Source: Actinomadura opuntiae
GTDB lineage: Bacteria; Actinomycetota; Actinomycetes; Streptosporangiales; Streptosporangiaceae
Assembly (NCBI RefSeq): GCF_030283205.1
Contig: NZ_JASNWF010000035.1
Location: forward strand, 1-64,000
DNA: 64,000 nucleotides
Direction of reading: 5' to 3'
The position numbers and the translations under genes are program-made. The notes beneath the pieces are model-generated. The model had not been told where the DNA came from, searched no databases, and was given only the letters and a program-made list of their open reading frames with translations. Within the stretch, counting starts at the first letter, position 1. Each line of letters begins with the position of its first letter. Shown here piece by piece: positions 44,153-51,498 of this stretch.

Positions 44153-45067
44153 GTGCGCATCGGTGTTTCCCTCGGCGAGCGCGGCGGCGCGGACGCGCTG
44201 GACAAACTGGCCGACGATGTGCGGCGCGCCGCCGACGACGGTTTCGCCTCGGCGTGGCTGTCGAACATCTTCGGCGTCGACGCGCTGACCGCGCTCGCGG
44301 TCGCGGGAAGCCGGGTTCCGGGCATCGAGCTGGGGACCGCCGTCGTGCCGACGTACCCCCGGCATCCGGCGGCGCTGGCCCAGCAGGTGCGGACGGTGGC
44401 GCTCGCCCTCGGGGAGAACCGGCTGACCCTCGGCATCGGCCTGTCCCACAAGGTCGTCATCGAGGACATGTACGGCTACGACTTCGGACGGCCCCTGCGG
44501 CACATGGACGAGTACCTGTCGGTGCTGCTGCCGCTGCTCGACCACGAGACGGCGTCGTTCACCGGGGAGACCCTGCGCGGCCAGATCGGGCTGACCGTCC
44601 CGAACGAGGGCCGGGTGCCCGTGCTGCTGGCGGCGCTCGGCCCGAAGATGCTGCGGCTGGCCGCCGAGCGCACGGACGGGACCGTCCTGTGGATGACGGG
44701 CCCCGCCACCGTCCGCGAGCACATCGCGCCGACCATCACGGCGGCGGCCGAGGCCGCGGGCCGTCCGGCGCCACGGATCGTCTGCGTCCTGCCGGTGTGC
44801 GTCACCGGCGACGCCGGGCGGGCGCGCGAGCGCGCGGCGAAGGCGTTCGAGGTGTACGGGACGCTGCCGTCCTACCGCGCGATGATGGACCGGGAGGGCG
44901 CCGAGGGCCCCGCCGACCTCGCGATCATCGGCGACGAGGACGCGGTCGGGGCGCGGCTGGAGGAGCTGGCCGCGGCGGGCGTCACCGACTTCGTGGCCGG
45001 CGAGTTCATGCCCGGCGACGACCGCGCCCGCACCCGCGCGTTCCTGAAGTCCGCCGCCGCCCGCTGA
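44153..45067 (+). CDS. F420-dependent LLM-class oxidoreductase (TIGR03564-like)
   Basis: A 304-residue luciferase-like monooxygenase-fold protein of the coenzyme F420-binding group. 'MRIGVSLGERGGADALD' and 'DDGFASAWLSNIFGVDALTALA' at the N-terminus, 'LGTAVVPTYPRHPAALAQQVRTVAL' near residue 65 (core PTYPRHPAALAQQ) and 'RLTLGIGLSHKVVIEDMYGYDF' near 95 are typical. 'VPVLLAALGPKMLRLAAERTDGTVLW' follows. GTG 44153 is preceded by GGGAGG. The reaction is likely an F420-linked hydride transfer; the substrate is unknown. Presence of such enzymes supports an actinobacterial host. Confidence 0.9.
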   Translation: MRIGVSLGERGGADALDKLADDVRRAADDGFASAWLSNIFGVDALTALAVAGSRVPGIELGTAVVPTYPRHPAALAQQVRTVALALGENRLTLGIGLSHKVVIEDMYGYDFGRPLRHMDEYLSVLLPLLDHETASFTGETLRGQIGLTVPNEGRVPVLLAALGPKMLRLAAERTDGTVLWMTGPATVREHIAPTITAAAEAAGRPAPRIVCVLPVCVTGDAGRARERAAKAFEVYGTLPSYRAMMDREGAEGPADLAIIGDEDAVGARLEELAAAGVTDFVAGEFMPGDDRARTRAFLKSAAAR

Positions 45068-45086
45068 CCGGCCGGCCCGCGGCGGC

Positions 45087-45464
45087 TCAGGACGAGATGA
45101 CCTCGTAGAGGTTGCCGCTGGAGTCGGAGAAGTACAGGCCGCGCGCGCCGAGGGGATGGGCGGTGTCGATGCGGCCGTTGTCGGGGTGGGCGGGCTGGTC
45201 CCCGTAGGGGATCTCGCGGGCGTCGAGGCGGTCGACGACGGCGTCGAAGGTCGCCGCGTCCACGTCGAACGCCAGGTGGTGGCCCTGCGGGTAGGCGACG
45301 GTCAGGAAGTCGAGGGTGAGGCCGTCGTTGACCTTGATCGGCACGAAGTGGCGGGCGTGCGGGTGCGGCCCGGTGTAGGTCAGGCCCATGACGCCCGCGA
45401 AGAAGCGGGCGGCCTCGTCGTTGTCGGCGGCGGTGACGATGGTGTGGTTGAGCGTGATGGTCAC
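45087..45464 (-). CDS. VOC family protein (glyoxalase-like)
   Basis: A 125-residue vicinal-oxygen-chelate fold protein made of two beta-alpha-beta-beta-beta modules. 'LNHTIVTAADNDEAARFFAGVMGLTY' starts the first module (metal-type His8 position as LNHTI) and 'RGLYFSDSSGNLYEVI' ends the second with the usual Glu ligand. It may isomerise, cleave or simply bind (resistance type) a small molecule. GTG 45464 overlaps the stop of the TetR gene by 4 bp (GTGA), so it is the repressor's co-transcribed partner and perhaps acts on the repressor's ligand. Confidence 0.88.
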   Translation of the reverse strand: MTITLNHTIVTAADNDEAARFFAGVMGLTYTGPHPHARHFVPIKVNDGLTLDFLTVAYPQGHHLAFDVDAATFDAVVDRLDAREIPYGDQPAHPDNGRIDTAHPLGARGLYFSDSSGNLYEVISS

Positions 45465-46186
45465 TCGGGGGTCCCTTCGGCGGACGCGTCGGCGGGCGTT
45501 TCGGCAGGAGACTCGGCGGGCGTTCCGGCGAGCGCGCCGTGCAGGAAGACGTCCAGGTACTCCTCCAGCGACGGCGCCGGCTCTTCGGGGCCGGTCGGGG
45601 GGCGGCCGCGGGTGAAGACCAGCCCCATGAACATCCCGGCGATCTGCTCGGGGGGCAGCCGGAGCCGGTCGCGCTCGGGCTCGAAGAGCTCGGCGAGCGC
45701 GCCGCGGGTGCGGGCCATGGCGGACGCGCGGTCGATGGCGGCGTCGGCCGCCTCGCCGCCGCCGTGCGAGCCGCGCCCGCGCCGGCCGGTGGCGTGCAGC
45801 GCGCCGAGGACCATGCCCATGCGGCCGAGGTAGGCGTCGATCGCGGCGGCGGCCTCGGCGAGCCGCCCGGCCAGCGGCTGGTCGAGCGGGATCTCCTCGA
45901 TCTCGGCCAGGACGTGGTCGGTCCGCAGCGCCTCGATGACGCAGGCGTCGAGGAGCTCGTCCTTGTCGCTGAACACGCGGAAGATCGTCGCCTCGCCGAT
46001 GCCGGCGGCGCGGGCGATCTGGCCGGTGGTGACGGCGGTGCCGTGCTCGGCGACCAGCGGCAGCGCGGTGCGGACGATCATCTCGCGGCGCTGCTCGGGG
46101 CTCATGCCGGGGGCGCGGCGGCGCCTCCCGCCGTCCCGGCCGCCGCCCTGCCCCCCGCCCTGCGCGCCGTCCTTCGGGGTCTCCAT
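45461..46186 (-). CDS. TetR/AcrR family regulator
   Basis: A 241-residue TetR repressor with a 27-residue Gly/Gln/Arg-rich N-terminus, a helix-turn-helix at about residues 30-75 ('TAVTTGQIARAAGIGEATIFRVFSDKDELL'; core GEATIFRVFSDK) and a C-terminal Pro/Glu/Ala-rich extension (TPAESPAETPADAS) beyond the normal fold. ATG 46186 begins 7-8 nt after a -10 element, implying a leaderless mRNA; GTG 46195 would overlap the promoter. It is coupled to the VOC gene. A large nested inverted repeat overlaps its promoter and lies between it and the cobalamin-uptake operon, so it may repress both directions. Confidence 0.88.
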   Translation of the reverse strand: METPKDGAQGGGQGGGRDGGRRRRAPGMSPEQRREMIVRTALPLVAEHGTAVTTGQIARAAGIGEATIFRVFSDKDELLDACVIEALRTDHVLAEIEEIPLDQPLAGRLAEAAAAIDAYLGRMGMVLGALHATGRRGRGSHGGGEAADAAIDRASAMARTRGALAELFEPERDRLRLPPEQIAGMFMGLVFTRGRPPTGPEEPAPSLEEYLDVFLHGALAGTPAESPAETPADASAEGTPE

Positions 46187-46193
46187 GCGGCCC

Positions 46194-46223
46194 ACCGTAC
46201 GGTGTGAGTACTCACTCCGTCAA
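46194..46223 (-). promoter_or_regulatory. TetR-VOC promoter
   Basis: TTGACG (46218-46223) and TACGGT (46194-46199) with an 18-bp spacer on the minus strand; the ATG follows 7 nt after the -10. The -35 sits in the spacer of the nested inverted repeat and the promoter spacer contains one full palindrome. Confidence 0.55.
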
Positions 46224-46245
46224 TGCTGGAGTGAGTACTCACACC
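46201..46245. promoter_or_regulatory. Nested double-palindrome operator
   Basis: GGTGTGAGTACTCACTCC (46201-46218) and GGAGTGAGTACTCACACC (46228-46245) are exact reverse complements, and each contains the perfect 12-bp palindrome GTGAGTACTCAC. Palindrome centres are 27 bp apart. Two TetR dimers are the expected occupants; the second palindrome lies where a -35 of the btu promoter would fall. Confidence 0.75.
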
Positions 46246-46278
46246 GAAGGCTGAGCGAAACCGGATAAGGCGGCTGAT

Positions 46279-46385
46279 AACGTTGCACTTCGAGCGCGCC
46301 CTGGAGCGAAGTCCGGTGCGAACCCGGCGCTGTCCCGCAACTGTGGTGCCCCTGTCGAAGTGGCCGAGCCAGGTCGCCTCCGCGC
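46279..46385 (+). ncRNA. Cobalamin riboswitch of the btuFCD-cbiZ operon
   Basis: The conserved cobalamin-aptamer core is plain: AAGUCCGGUGCGAACCCGGC followed by GCUGUCCCGCAACUGU (about 46319-46344), and then a B12-box-like GCCGAGCCAGGUCGCCUC (46363-46380). It lies about 80 nt upstream of btuF. The SD of btuF (AGGAGG) is inside AGGAGGCUCCU, a small self-complementary element, so translational control by sequestration is plausible. Cobalamin binding normally turns such operons off. Confidence 0.88.
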
Positions 46386-46463
46386 GCGCCGACGACTCTC
46401 GACCTCGTGGAAGGGCGATCCGTCATGACGGGCCGCGGCTTCCCTGCAGCCCAGGAGGCTCCT

Positions 46464-47384
46464 GTGAGACCCGTGCGCGTCCTCGGCGCGGCCATCGCGA
46501 CCGCCGCGGTGGCGCTCGCCGCCGCCGGTTGCGGCGACGACGGCAAGACCAAGGCGTCCGGCGACGGCGCCAAGACCGTCACCGTCCAGGCGGGCAACGG
46601 CGCGGTGACCGTCCCCGCCCATCCGAAGCGGATCGTGTCGCTGTCCCCCACGCACACCGAGACGCTGTTCGCCATCGGAGCCGGATCGCAGGTCACCGCG
46701 GCCGACAGCCTGTCGGACTACCCCGCGAACGCGCCCCGGACGAAGCTGTCGGCCTTCAAGCCGAACGCCGAGGCGATCGTCAAGTACCGGCCCGACCTCG
46801 TGGTGCTGTCGAACGACATGGACGGCGTCGTCAAGGCCCTGCAGAAGGTCAAGGTCCCGGTGCTGCTGGAGCCGGCCGCCGCGAAGCTGGACGACGCCTA
46901 CGACGAGATCGCCGACCTGGGGCTGGCCACCGGGCACGTCGCGGAGGCCAAGAAGGTCACCGACGGCATGCGCGCCGACATCCAGAAGACCGTCGCCGCG
47001 TCCGCCAAGGGCAAGGGGCTGACCTACTACCACGAGCTGGACAACCAGCTGCACACCGTCACTTCCCAGACGTTCGTCGGGCAGGTGTACGGCCTGTTCG
47101 GCCTGCGCAACGTCGCCGACGCGGCGGACAAGGCGAGCGGCGGGTACCCGCAGCTCTCCCGCGAGTACCTGGTCAAGAAGGACCCGGACCTGGTCTTCCT
47201 GGCCGACACCAAGTGCTGCGGCCAGAACGCCGCGGCGGTCGCGAAGCGGCCCGGCTTCGGCGACCTCAAGGCCGTCAAGGACGGCGGCGTGGTGCCCCTG
47301 GACGACGACCTCGCCTCGCGCTGGGGGCCGCGCCTGCCGCAGTTCGTGAAGGCGATCGGCGACGCGGTGCAGAAGACGCGGTGA
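46464..47384 (+). CDS. btuF: Cobalamin/corrinoid ABC substrate-binding lipoprotein
   Basis: A 306-residue BtuF-type binding protein. The signal peptide ends in AAAGC with lipidated Cys23. The class III fold signature 'KRIVSLSPTHTETLFAIGAGSQVTAADSLSDYP' follows (core SLSPTHTETLFAIGAG, about residue 60), and 'DLVVLSNDMDGVVKAL' lies near 112. GTG 46464 is preceded by AGGAGG at 5 nt. It overlaps btuC by GTGA and is headed by a cobalamin riboswitch, so corrinoid rather than siderophore uptake is well supported. It captures cobamides or cobinamide outside the membrane. Confidence 0.93.
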   Translation: MRPVRVLGAAIATAAVALAAAGCGDDGKTKASGDGAKTVTVQAGNGAVTVPAHPKRIVSLSPTHTETLFAIGAGSQVTAADSLSDYPANAPRTKLSAFKPNAEAIVKYRPDLVVLSNDMDGVVKALQKVKVPVLLEPAAAKLDDAYDEIADLGLATGHVAEAKKVTDGMRADIQKTVAASAKGKGLTYYHELDNQLHTVTSQTFVGQVYGLFGLRNVADAADKASGGYPQLSREYLVKKDPDLVFLADTKCCGQNAAAVAKRPGFGDLKAVKDGGVVPLDDDLASRWGPRLPQFVKAIGDAVQKTR

Positions 47385-48466
47385 TCCCCGCTCTGCCGGG
47401 ACGGCGGCGGCGCCGGAGCGGGGACGCCGGCCCCCGGGCGCGGGGACGGCTGCGGCCGCTGCCGCTGGCGGCGGCGCTGGTCCTGCTGGTCGCGACGCTG
47501 CTGGCGGGACTGGTGGTGGGCGCCGCCGGCCTTCCCGTCACCGGGATCCTGGAGGAGCTGGCCGACCGGATCCCGTTCGTGCACCTCGACAGCGGGTTCA
47601 GCACCGTCGACCAGAACGTGCTGTTCCAGCTGCGGGTGCCGAGGGTGCTGATGGCCGCGCTCGTCGGCGGGATGCTGTCGATGGCGGGGGCCGGATACCA
47701 GGGGGTGTTCCGCAACCCGCTGGCCGACCCGTACCTGCTCGGCGCGGCGGCGGGGGCGGGCGTCGGGGCGACCGTGGTGATCGTGCTGGTGCCGGGCGAC
47801 CCCGGCTACGGCGTCCCGCTGGCGGCGTTCGCGGGCGCGATCCTCGGGGTGGCGATGGCGTACGCGCTGGGCGCCACGGCCGCGCGCGGCAACCGGGCGG
47901 CGACGCTGGTGCTGGCGGGGGTCGCGGTGTCGTCGTTCCTGTCGGCGGTGCAGACGTTCCTCCAGCAGGTGAAGGCGGAGGAACTGCAGCGGATCTACTC
48001 CTGGATCCTCGGCGGGGTCGGCTCGGCGGACTGGCACCAGCTGGCGCTCGTCGCGCCGTACTCGCTGGTCTCGGCGGTCGTGCTGCTCGCGCACGGCCGG
48101 CTGCTGGACGTGCTGAGCGTCGGCGACGAGGAGGCGGCCTCGCTGGGACTGTCGGCGGCGCGTGTCAGGCTGACGGTGCTGGTGGCGGCGTCGCTGGCGA
48201 CGGCGAGCGCGGTGGCGGTGAGCGGCCTGATCGGGTTCGTCGGCATCGTGGTGCCGCACGCGGTGCGCAGGCTGGCGGGCGGGTCGTACCGGGTGGTGCT
48301 GCCGCTGTCGCTGCTCGGCGGGGCGGCGTTCCTGGAGCTGGCCGACCTGGTGGCGCGCACGGTGATCGCGCCCGGTGAGCTGCCGCTCGGCGTGGTGACC
48401 GCGTTCGTCGGCGGCCCGTTCTTCGTGGCGGTGCTGCGCGCGAGCCGCCGGCAGGTGGAGACGTGA
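47381..48466 (+). CDS. btuC: Cobalamin ABC transporter permease (FecCD family)
   Basis: A 361-residue FecCD-family permease with about ten hydrophobic helices. 'RVPRVLMAALVGGMLSMAGAGYQGVFRNPLADPYLLGAAAGAGVGA' is the hallmark (core GAGYQGVFRNPLADPYLLG, about residue 105), and 'GLIGFVGIVVPHAVRRLAGG' the ATPase-contact region near 285. The N-terminal 30 residues are Arg-rich and cytoplasmic. GTG 47381 overlaps the btuF stop; the end overlaps btuD. It imports corrinoids with BtuF and BtuD. Confidence 0.95.
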   Translation: MIPALPGRRRRRSGDAGPRARGRLRPLPLAAALVLLVATLLAGLVVGAAGLPVTGILEELADRIPFVHLDSGFSTVDQNVLFQLRVPRVLMAALVGGMLSMAGAGYQGVFRNPLADPYLLGAAAGAGVGATVVIVLVPGDPGYGVPLAAFAGAILGVAMAYALGATAARGNRAATLVLAGVAVSSFLSAVQTFLQQVKAEELQRIYSWILGGVGSADWHQLALVAPYSLVSAVVLLAHGRLLDVLSVGDEEAASLGLSAARVRLTVLVAASLATASAVAVSGLIGFVGIVVPHAVRRLAGGSYRVVLPLSLLGGAAFLELADLVARTVIAPGELPLGVVTAFVGGPFFVAVLRASRRQVET

Positions 48467-49233
48467 CGGTCGCGGTGCGGGGCCTGGACGTGGCGCTGGG
48501 CGGGCGCCCGGTGCTGCGGGGCGTCTCGCTGAAGGTCCCGGCGGGGTCCTGGACGGCGGTGATCGGGCCGAACGGGGCGGGCAAGTCGACGCTGCTGCGG
48601 GCGGTGCTCGGGCTGCTGCCGTGCGCGGGCGAGATCACGGTCGCGGGCGCCGACCTGTCGGCGATGAAGCCGCGCCGGCGCGCCCGGCTGGTCGCCTACG
48701 CCCCGCAGAGCCCGAGCCTTCCGGTGGGGATGACGGTGTTCGACTACACCCTTCTCGGCCGTTCGCCCTACATCCCGCACCTGGGTCGGGAGAGCGCCCG
48801 CGACCGCGCCATCGCGGGCGAGGTCCTCGACCGGCTGGACCTGACCGGCCTCGCCGAACGTCCGCTCGACCATCTGTCCGGCGGCGAGCGGCAGCGCGTG
48901 GTGCTGGCGCGGGCGCTCGCGCAGCAGACGTCCGTGCTGCTGCTGGACGAGCCGACGACCGCGCTCGACATCGGCCACCAGCAGCAGGTGATGGAGCTGA
49001 TCGACCGGCTCCGGCTGTCGGACGGGCTGACCGTCGTCACGACCATCCACGATCTGACGCTTGCCGGGCAGTACGCCGACGCGCTGGTGCTGCTGTCGGG
49101 CGGGCGGGTCGTCGCGTCCGGAACGCCCGCCGAGGTGCTGACGCGCGCCGCGATCCAGGAGCATTTCCAGGCCCGCGTGCACGTCCTTCCCGGGCCGGAC
49201 GGCCGGCCCCTGCTGTCTCTGGAGCGCCCGTGA
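48463..49233 (+). CDS. btuD: Cobalamin ABC transporter ATP-binding protein
   Basis: A 256-residue ABC ATPase. Walker A GPNGAGKST near residue 33, Q-loop 'VAYAPQSPSLP', signature LSGGERQRVVLARAL near 138, Walker B 'VLLLDEPTTALDIGHQ' and the switch His in 'VVTTIHDLTLA'. Start GTG 48463 overlaps btuC and its end overlaps cbiZ, so four genes are one translationally coupled unit under the cobalamin riboswitch. It is FepC/BtuD-like; the riboswitch and cbiZ decide for corrinoid. Confidence 0.95.
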   Translation: MTVAVRGLDVALGGRPVLRGVSLKVPAGSWTAVIGPNGAGKSTLLRAVLGLLPCAGEITVAGADLSAMKPRRRARLVAYAPQSPSLPVGMTVFDYTLLGRSPYIPHLGRESARDRAIAGEVLDRLDLTGLAERPLDHLSGGERQRVVLARALAQQTSVLLLDEPTTALDIGHQQQVMELIDRLRLSDGLTVVTTIHDLTLAGQYADALVLLSGGRVVASGTPAEVLTRAAIQEHFQARVHVLPGPDGRPLLSLERP

Positions 49234-49952
49234 ACATCGAGCTGGTCTGGCGGGAGGAGGACGGCGCGCGGCTGGCCGCGACGGTGTGGCGTGCGGGCGC
49301 CGGCTGGCGCGCGGTGTCGTCGGCGATGCTCGGCGGCGGGATCGGCCCACTGGGTTGGGTGCTGAACGCGCAGGTCCGCGGCGCGTACGCGCGGCTGGAC
49401 CCCGTCGCCCACCTGGAGGAGTTGGCCGCGTCGTTCGGGCTGGACGGTCCCGGCGCCGGCATGCTGACCGCCGCGTCCGTCGCCCGGACGATGCGCCGGG
49501 AGGACGGCGGCGTCACCGTCTCGGCGACCGTCGGCCTGCGCGTGCCGACGTGGGCCGCCGCGCCCGAGGGGGCGGCCGACCCCGAGCTGGCCCCGCTCCA
49601 TCTCGACGTGCCGCCGCCGGCGCGGGAGCCCTCGCCGCCGGAGCAGGAGCAGGCGTGGCGACCGGGGACGGTCAACATCGTCGTCGCCGTCCCGGTCGCG
49701 TTGAGCGACGCGGCCCTGGTGAACGCGGTGGTCACCGCCACGGAGGCGAAGACGCAGGCGCTCCTGGAGGCGGGCTTCCCGTGCACCGGGACGGCGTCCG
49801 ACGCGATCTGCGTGGCCGCGCGGACCTCCGGCGAGGCCGAGCCCTTCGCCGGTCCCCGATCGACATGGGGATCGCGGATCGCGCGCGCCGTGCACGCCGC
49901 AGTGCACGCGGGCGCCCTTGACTACGCCGAGTACCTGCGGAGGAAGCCCTAG
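49230..49952 (+). CDS. cbiZ: Adenosylcobinamide amidohydrolase
   Basis: A 240-residue CbiZ-type enzyme that cleaves the aminopropanol side chain of adenosylcobinamide (or of certain cobamides) to give adenosylcobyric acid for re-synthesis. Family features are 'WRAVSSAMLGGGIGPLGWVLNAQV' near residue 27 (core SSAMLGGG), 'GMLTAASV' near 80 and 'ALVNAVVTATEAKTQALLEAGFPCTGTASDAICVAA' near 165-200 (core EAKTQAL, TGTASDA). GTG 49230 overlaps btuD by 4 bp. The position in the uptake operon means salvaged corrinoids are remodelled directly after import. Confidence 0.93.
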   Translation: MNIELVWREEDGARLAATVWRAGAGWRAVSSAMLGGGIGPLGWVLNAQVRGAYARLDPVAHLEELAASFGLDGPGAGMLTAASVARTMRREDGGVTVSATVGLRVPTWAAAPEGAADPELAPLHLDVPPPAREPSPPEQEQAWRPGTVNIVVAVPVALSDAALVNAVVTATEAKTQALLEAGFPCTGTASDAICVAARTSGEAEPFAGPRSTWGSRIARAVHAAVHAGALDYAEYLRRKP

Positions 49953-49960
49953 CCCAGCGT

Positions 49961-50000
49961 ACCGGCCGCCCCACCACCCCGGTGCGGTGCGGCGGCCGGT
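49961..50000. terminator. Hairpin terminator after cbiZ
   Basis: A perfect 10-bp stem ACCGGCCGCC (49961-49970) / GGCGGCCGGT (49991-50000) with a 20-nt loop lies just after the cbiZ stop and 68 bp before the convergent gene's stop. No U-tract; it could work for both directions. Confidence 0.6.
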
Positions 50001-50068
50001 GTCAGGGCCAGTGCCGTGTGGTGAAGGGCCTCACCTCCTCCTCGTCGTCCGGTTCGCCGGCCTGACGG

Positions 50069-51409
50069 TCAGCCGGCGTGGGGAAGCCGGCGGCCGTTGA
50101 CCGCGAGCGGGTCGGTGCCGTCCAGCAGCGACTGGTTCGGGCGGGTCGCGTTCGCCGGGGCGCCGTTGCGCGGCGATCCGTTGAACGGCGGCAGCGGGTG
50201 CAGGCCCGTCGGGGCCTCCGGATCCGCGGCGGGACGGCCGTCCGGACGCGGGTCGGCCGGGCGGGTGAGCGCGTCGACGCGGCGGCGCGCGCGGTCGGCC
50301 TCGGCGCGCGCGGCGTCCCGTTCGGCGGTGAGCGTCTGGACGGCGGCGCGCAGTTCCTCGTTGGCCCGCGACAGGTCCCAGTTGTGCTGCTCGACCTCGC
50401 GGGCCCGCGCCTGGACCTGGTCACGGTCGGCGACGGCCTGGCCGCGCTGGGTCTCGGCGTCGCGGACGGCCGCGCGCAGGTCCTCGGCGGCGCGCCGGGC
50501 GGCGGCGGCCTCGATCCGCTGCCCCTCGGCGGCGGTCTCGGCCTCCGACAGCCGGCTGTGCAGGCCGACCAGCTCGGCGCGGGCCGTCTCCAGCGCGGCG
50601 AGCAGCTCGCCCTCGCGGCCGGCGACGCGGTCGCGGTCGCGGTCGGCGGCGAGCCGGGCCGCCTCGGCGGCGTCCGCGACGTCCTTGGCCTCCTGCGCCT
50701 CCCGCCGGGCGGCGTCGCGCTCGCCGGCGGCCTGCTCGGCCTCGGTGCGGGCGGCGGCCGCCGCCTCCTCGGCGGCGTCCGCGCGGGCGCGGGCGGCGGC
50801 GGTCTCGCGCCAGGCGGCCTCGGCCTGGCGCTGCGAGGCGTCCCGCTCGCGCTGCGCGATCGCGATCTCCCCGGCCGCGTCGGCGCGGACCTCGGCGACC
50901 CGCCGCTCGACGCCGGCGACGCCCAGCTCGGAGACCAGGGATCCGGCGAGCCGGTCGGTGACGGCCTCCAGCCGCTCCACCATCTCCCACGTCCACGCCA
51001 CCTGGCCGGTGAGGCCGGGCGCCTCCCGGGCGCGTGCGCGGCTCGCGTGCGCGGCCCGCTCGCACGCGCCGTCGTTGTCCTGGCAGTAGCGGACGGTGCG
51101 GCCGCCGCGCACCGGCTGCGGTACGGGCCTGCCGCAGCCGGCGCACGGCCAGACCGCGACCGGGTCGCCAAGGCGCGCGATCCCGGCGCGGGGTCCGGTG
51201 TCCGCGTCGCCGCCCGCGGAGGCGGGCGCGGCGTCGGTCGGGCGTTGGAGGGGCTGGGTCACCGCCGACGCCTCCTCCGCCGGCGGCGTCTGGCCGGTGT
51301 AGGCGGGGTCGGTGTAGAAGCCGGGGTCGGTGATCACAGGAAGATCGGTCAACGTCGGGGCGGCAGGGGTCGGGGCGCTGTCGAACGGGGCGACCTTCTG
51401 GTCTTCCAT
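50069..51409 (-). CDS. Coiled-coil protein with N-terminal Cys4 motif
   Basis: A 446-residue protein I cannot name. Residues 1-70 are Pro/Thr/Ala-rich and disordered. Residues 87-120 hold CAGCGRPVPQ...YCQDNDGAC, a probable zinc knuckle. Residues 145-380 are a continuous Ala/Glu/Arg coiled coil ('RADAAEEAAAAARTEAEQAAGERDAARREA'; core EAEQAAGERDAARREAQEA). The C-terminus is Pro-rich again. There is no membrane segment. ATG 51409 lies about 5 nt after TACAAC, possibly leaderless. Similar Cys-knuckle/coiled-coil proteins occur in actinomycetes with no defined role; a structural or DNA-associated function is possible. Confidence 0.75.
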   Translation of the reverse strand: MEDQKVAPFDSAPTPAAPTLTDLPVITDPGFYTDPAYTGQTPPAEEASAVTQPLQRPTDAAPASAGGDADTGPRAGIARLGDPVAVWPCAGCGRPVPQPVRGGRTVRYCQDNDGACERAAHASRARAREAPGLTGQVAWTWEMVERLEAVTDRLAGSLVSELGVAGVERRVAEVRADAAGEIAIAQRERDASQRQAEAAWRETAAARARADAAEEAAAAARTEAEQAAGERDAARREAQEAKDVADAAEAARLAADRDRDRVAGREGELLAALETARAELVGLHSRLSEAETAAEGQRIEAAAARRAAEDLRAAVRDAETQRGQAVADRDQVQARAREVEQHNWDLSRANEELRAAVQTLTAERDAARAEADRARRRVDALTRPADPRPDGRPAADPEAPTGLHPLPPFNGSPRNGAPANATRPNQSLLDGTDPLAVNGRRLPHAG

Positions 51410-51498
51410 GTGCGGTTGTACGGGGCGCAACGGCGAAGCGTTCGACGGTCACGCCGGCGACTTGCGGCGCCCCTCCCCCGCGCGTCCCGCGAACCCGC

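Noticed and set aside
43018..44469. A 483-codon open frame on the minus strand
   Set aside because: It lies antisense to three genes with good starts and motifs; its translation is Arg/Pro/Ser-rich without any domain. Long antisense frames are expected at this GC content.
46464..49233. Siderophore (FecBCD-type) importer
   Set aside because: The cobalamin riboswitch and the overlapping cbiZ gene make corrinoid uptake far more likely.
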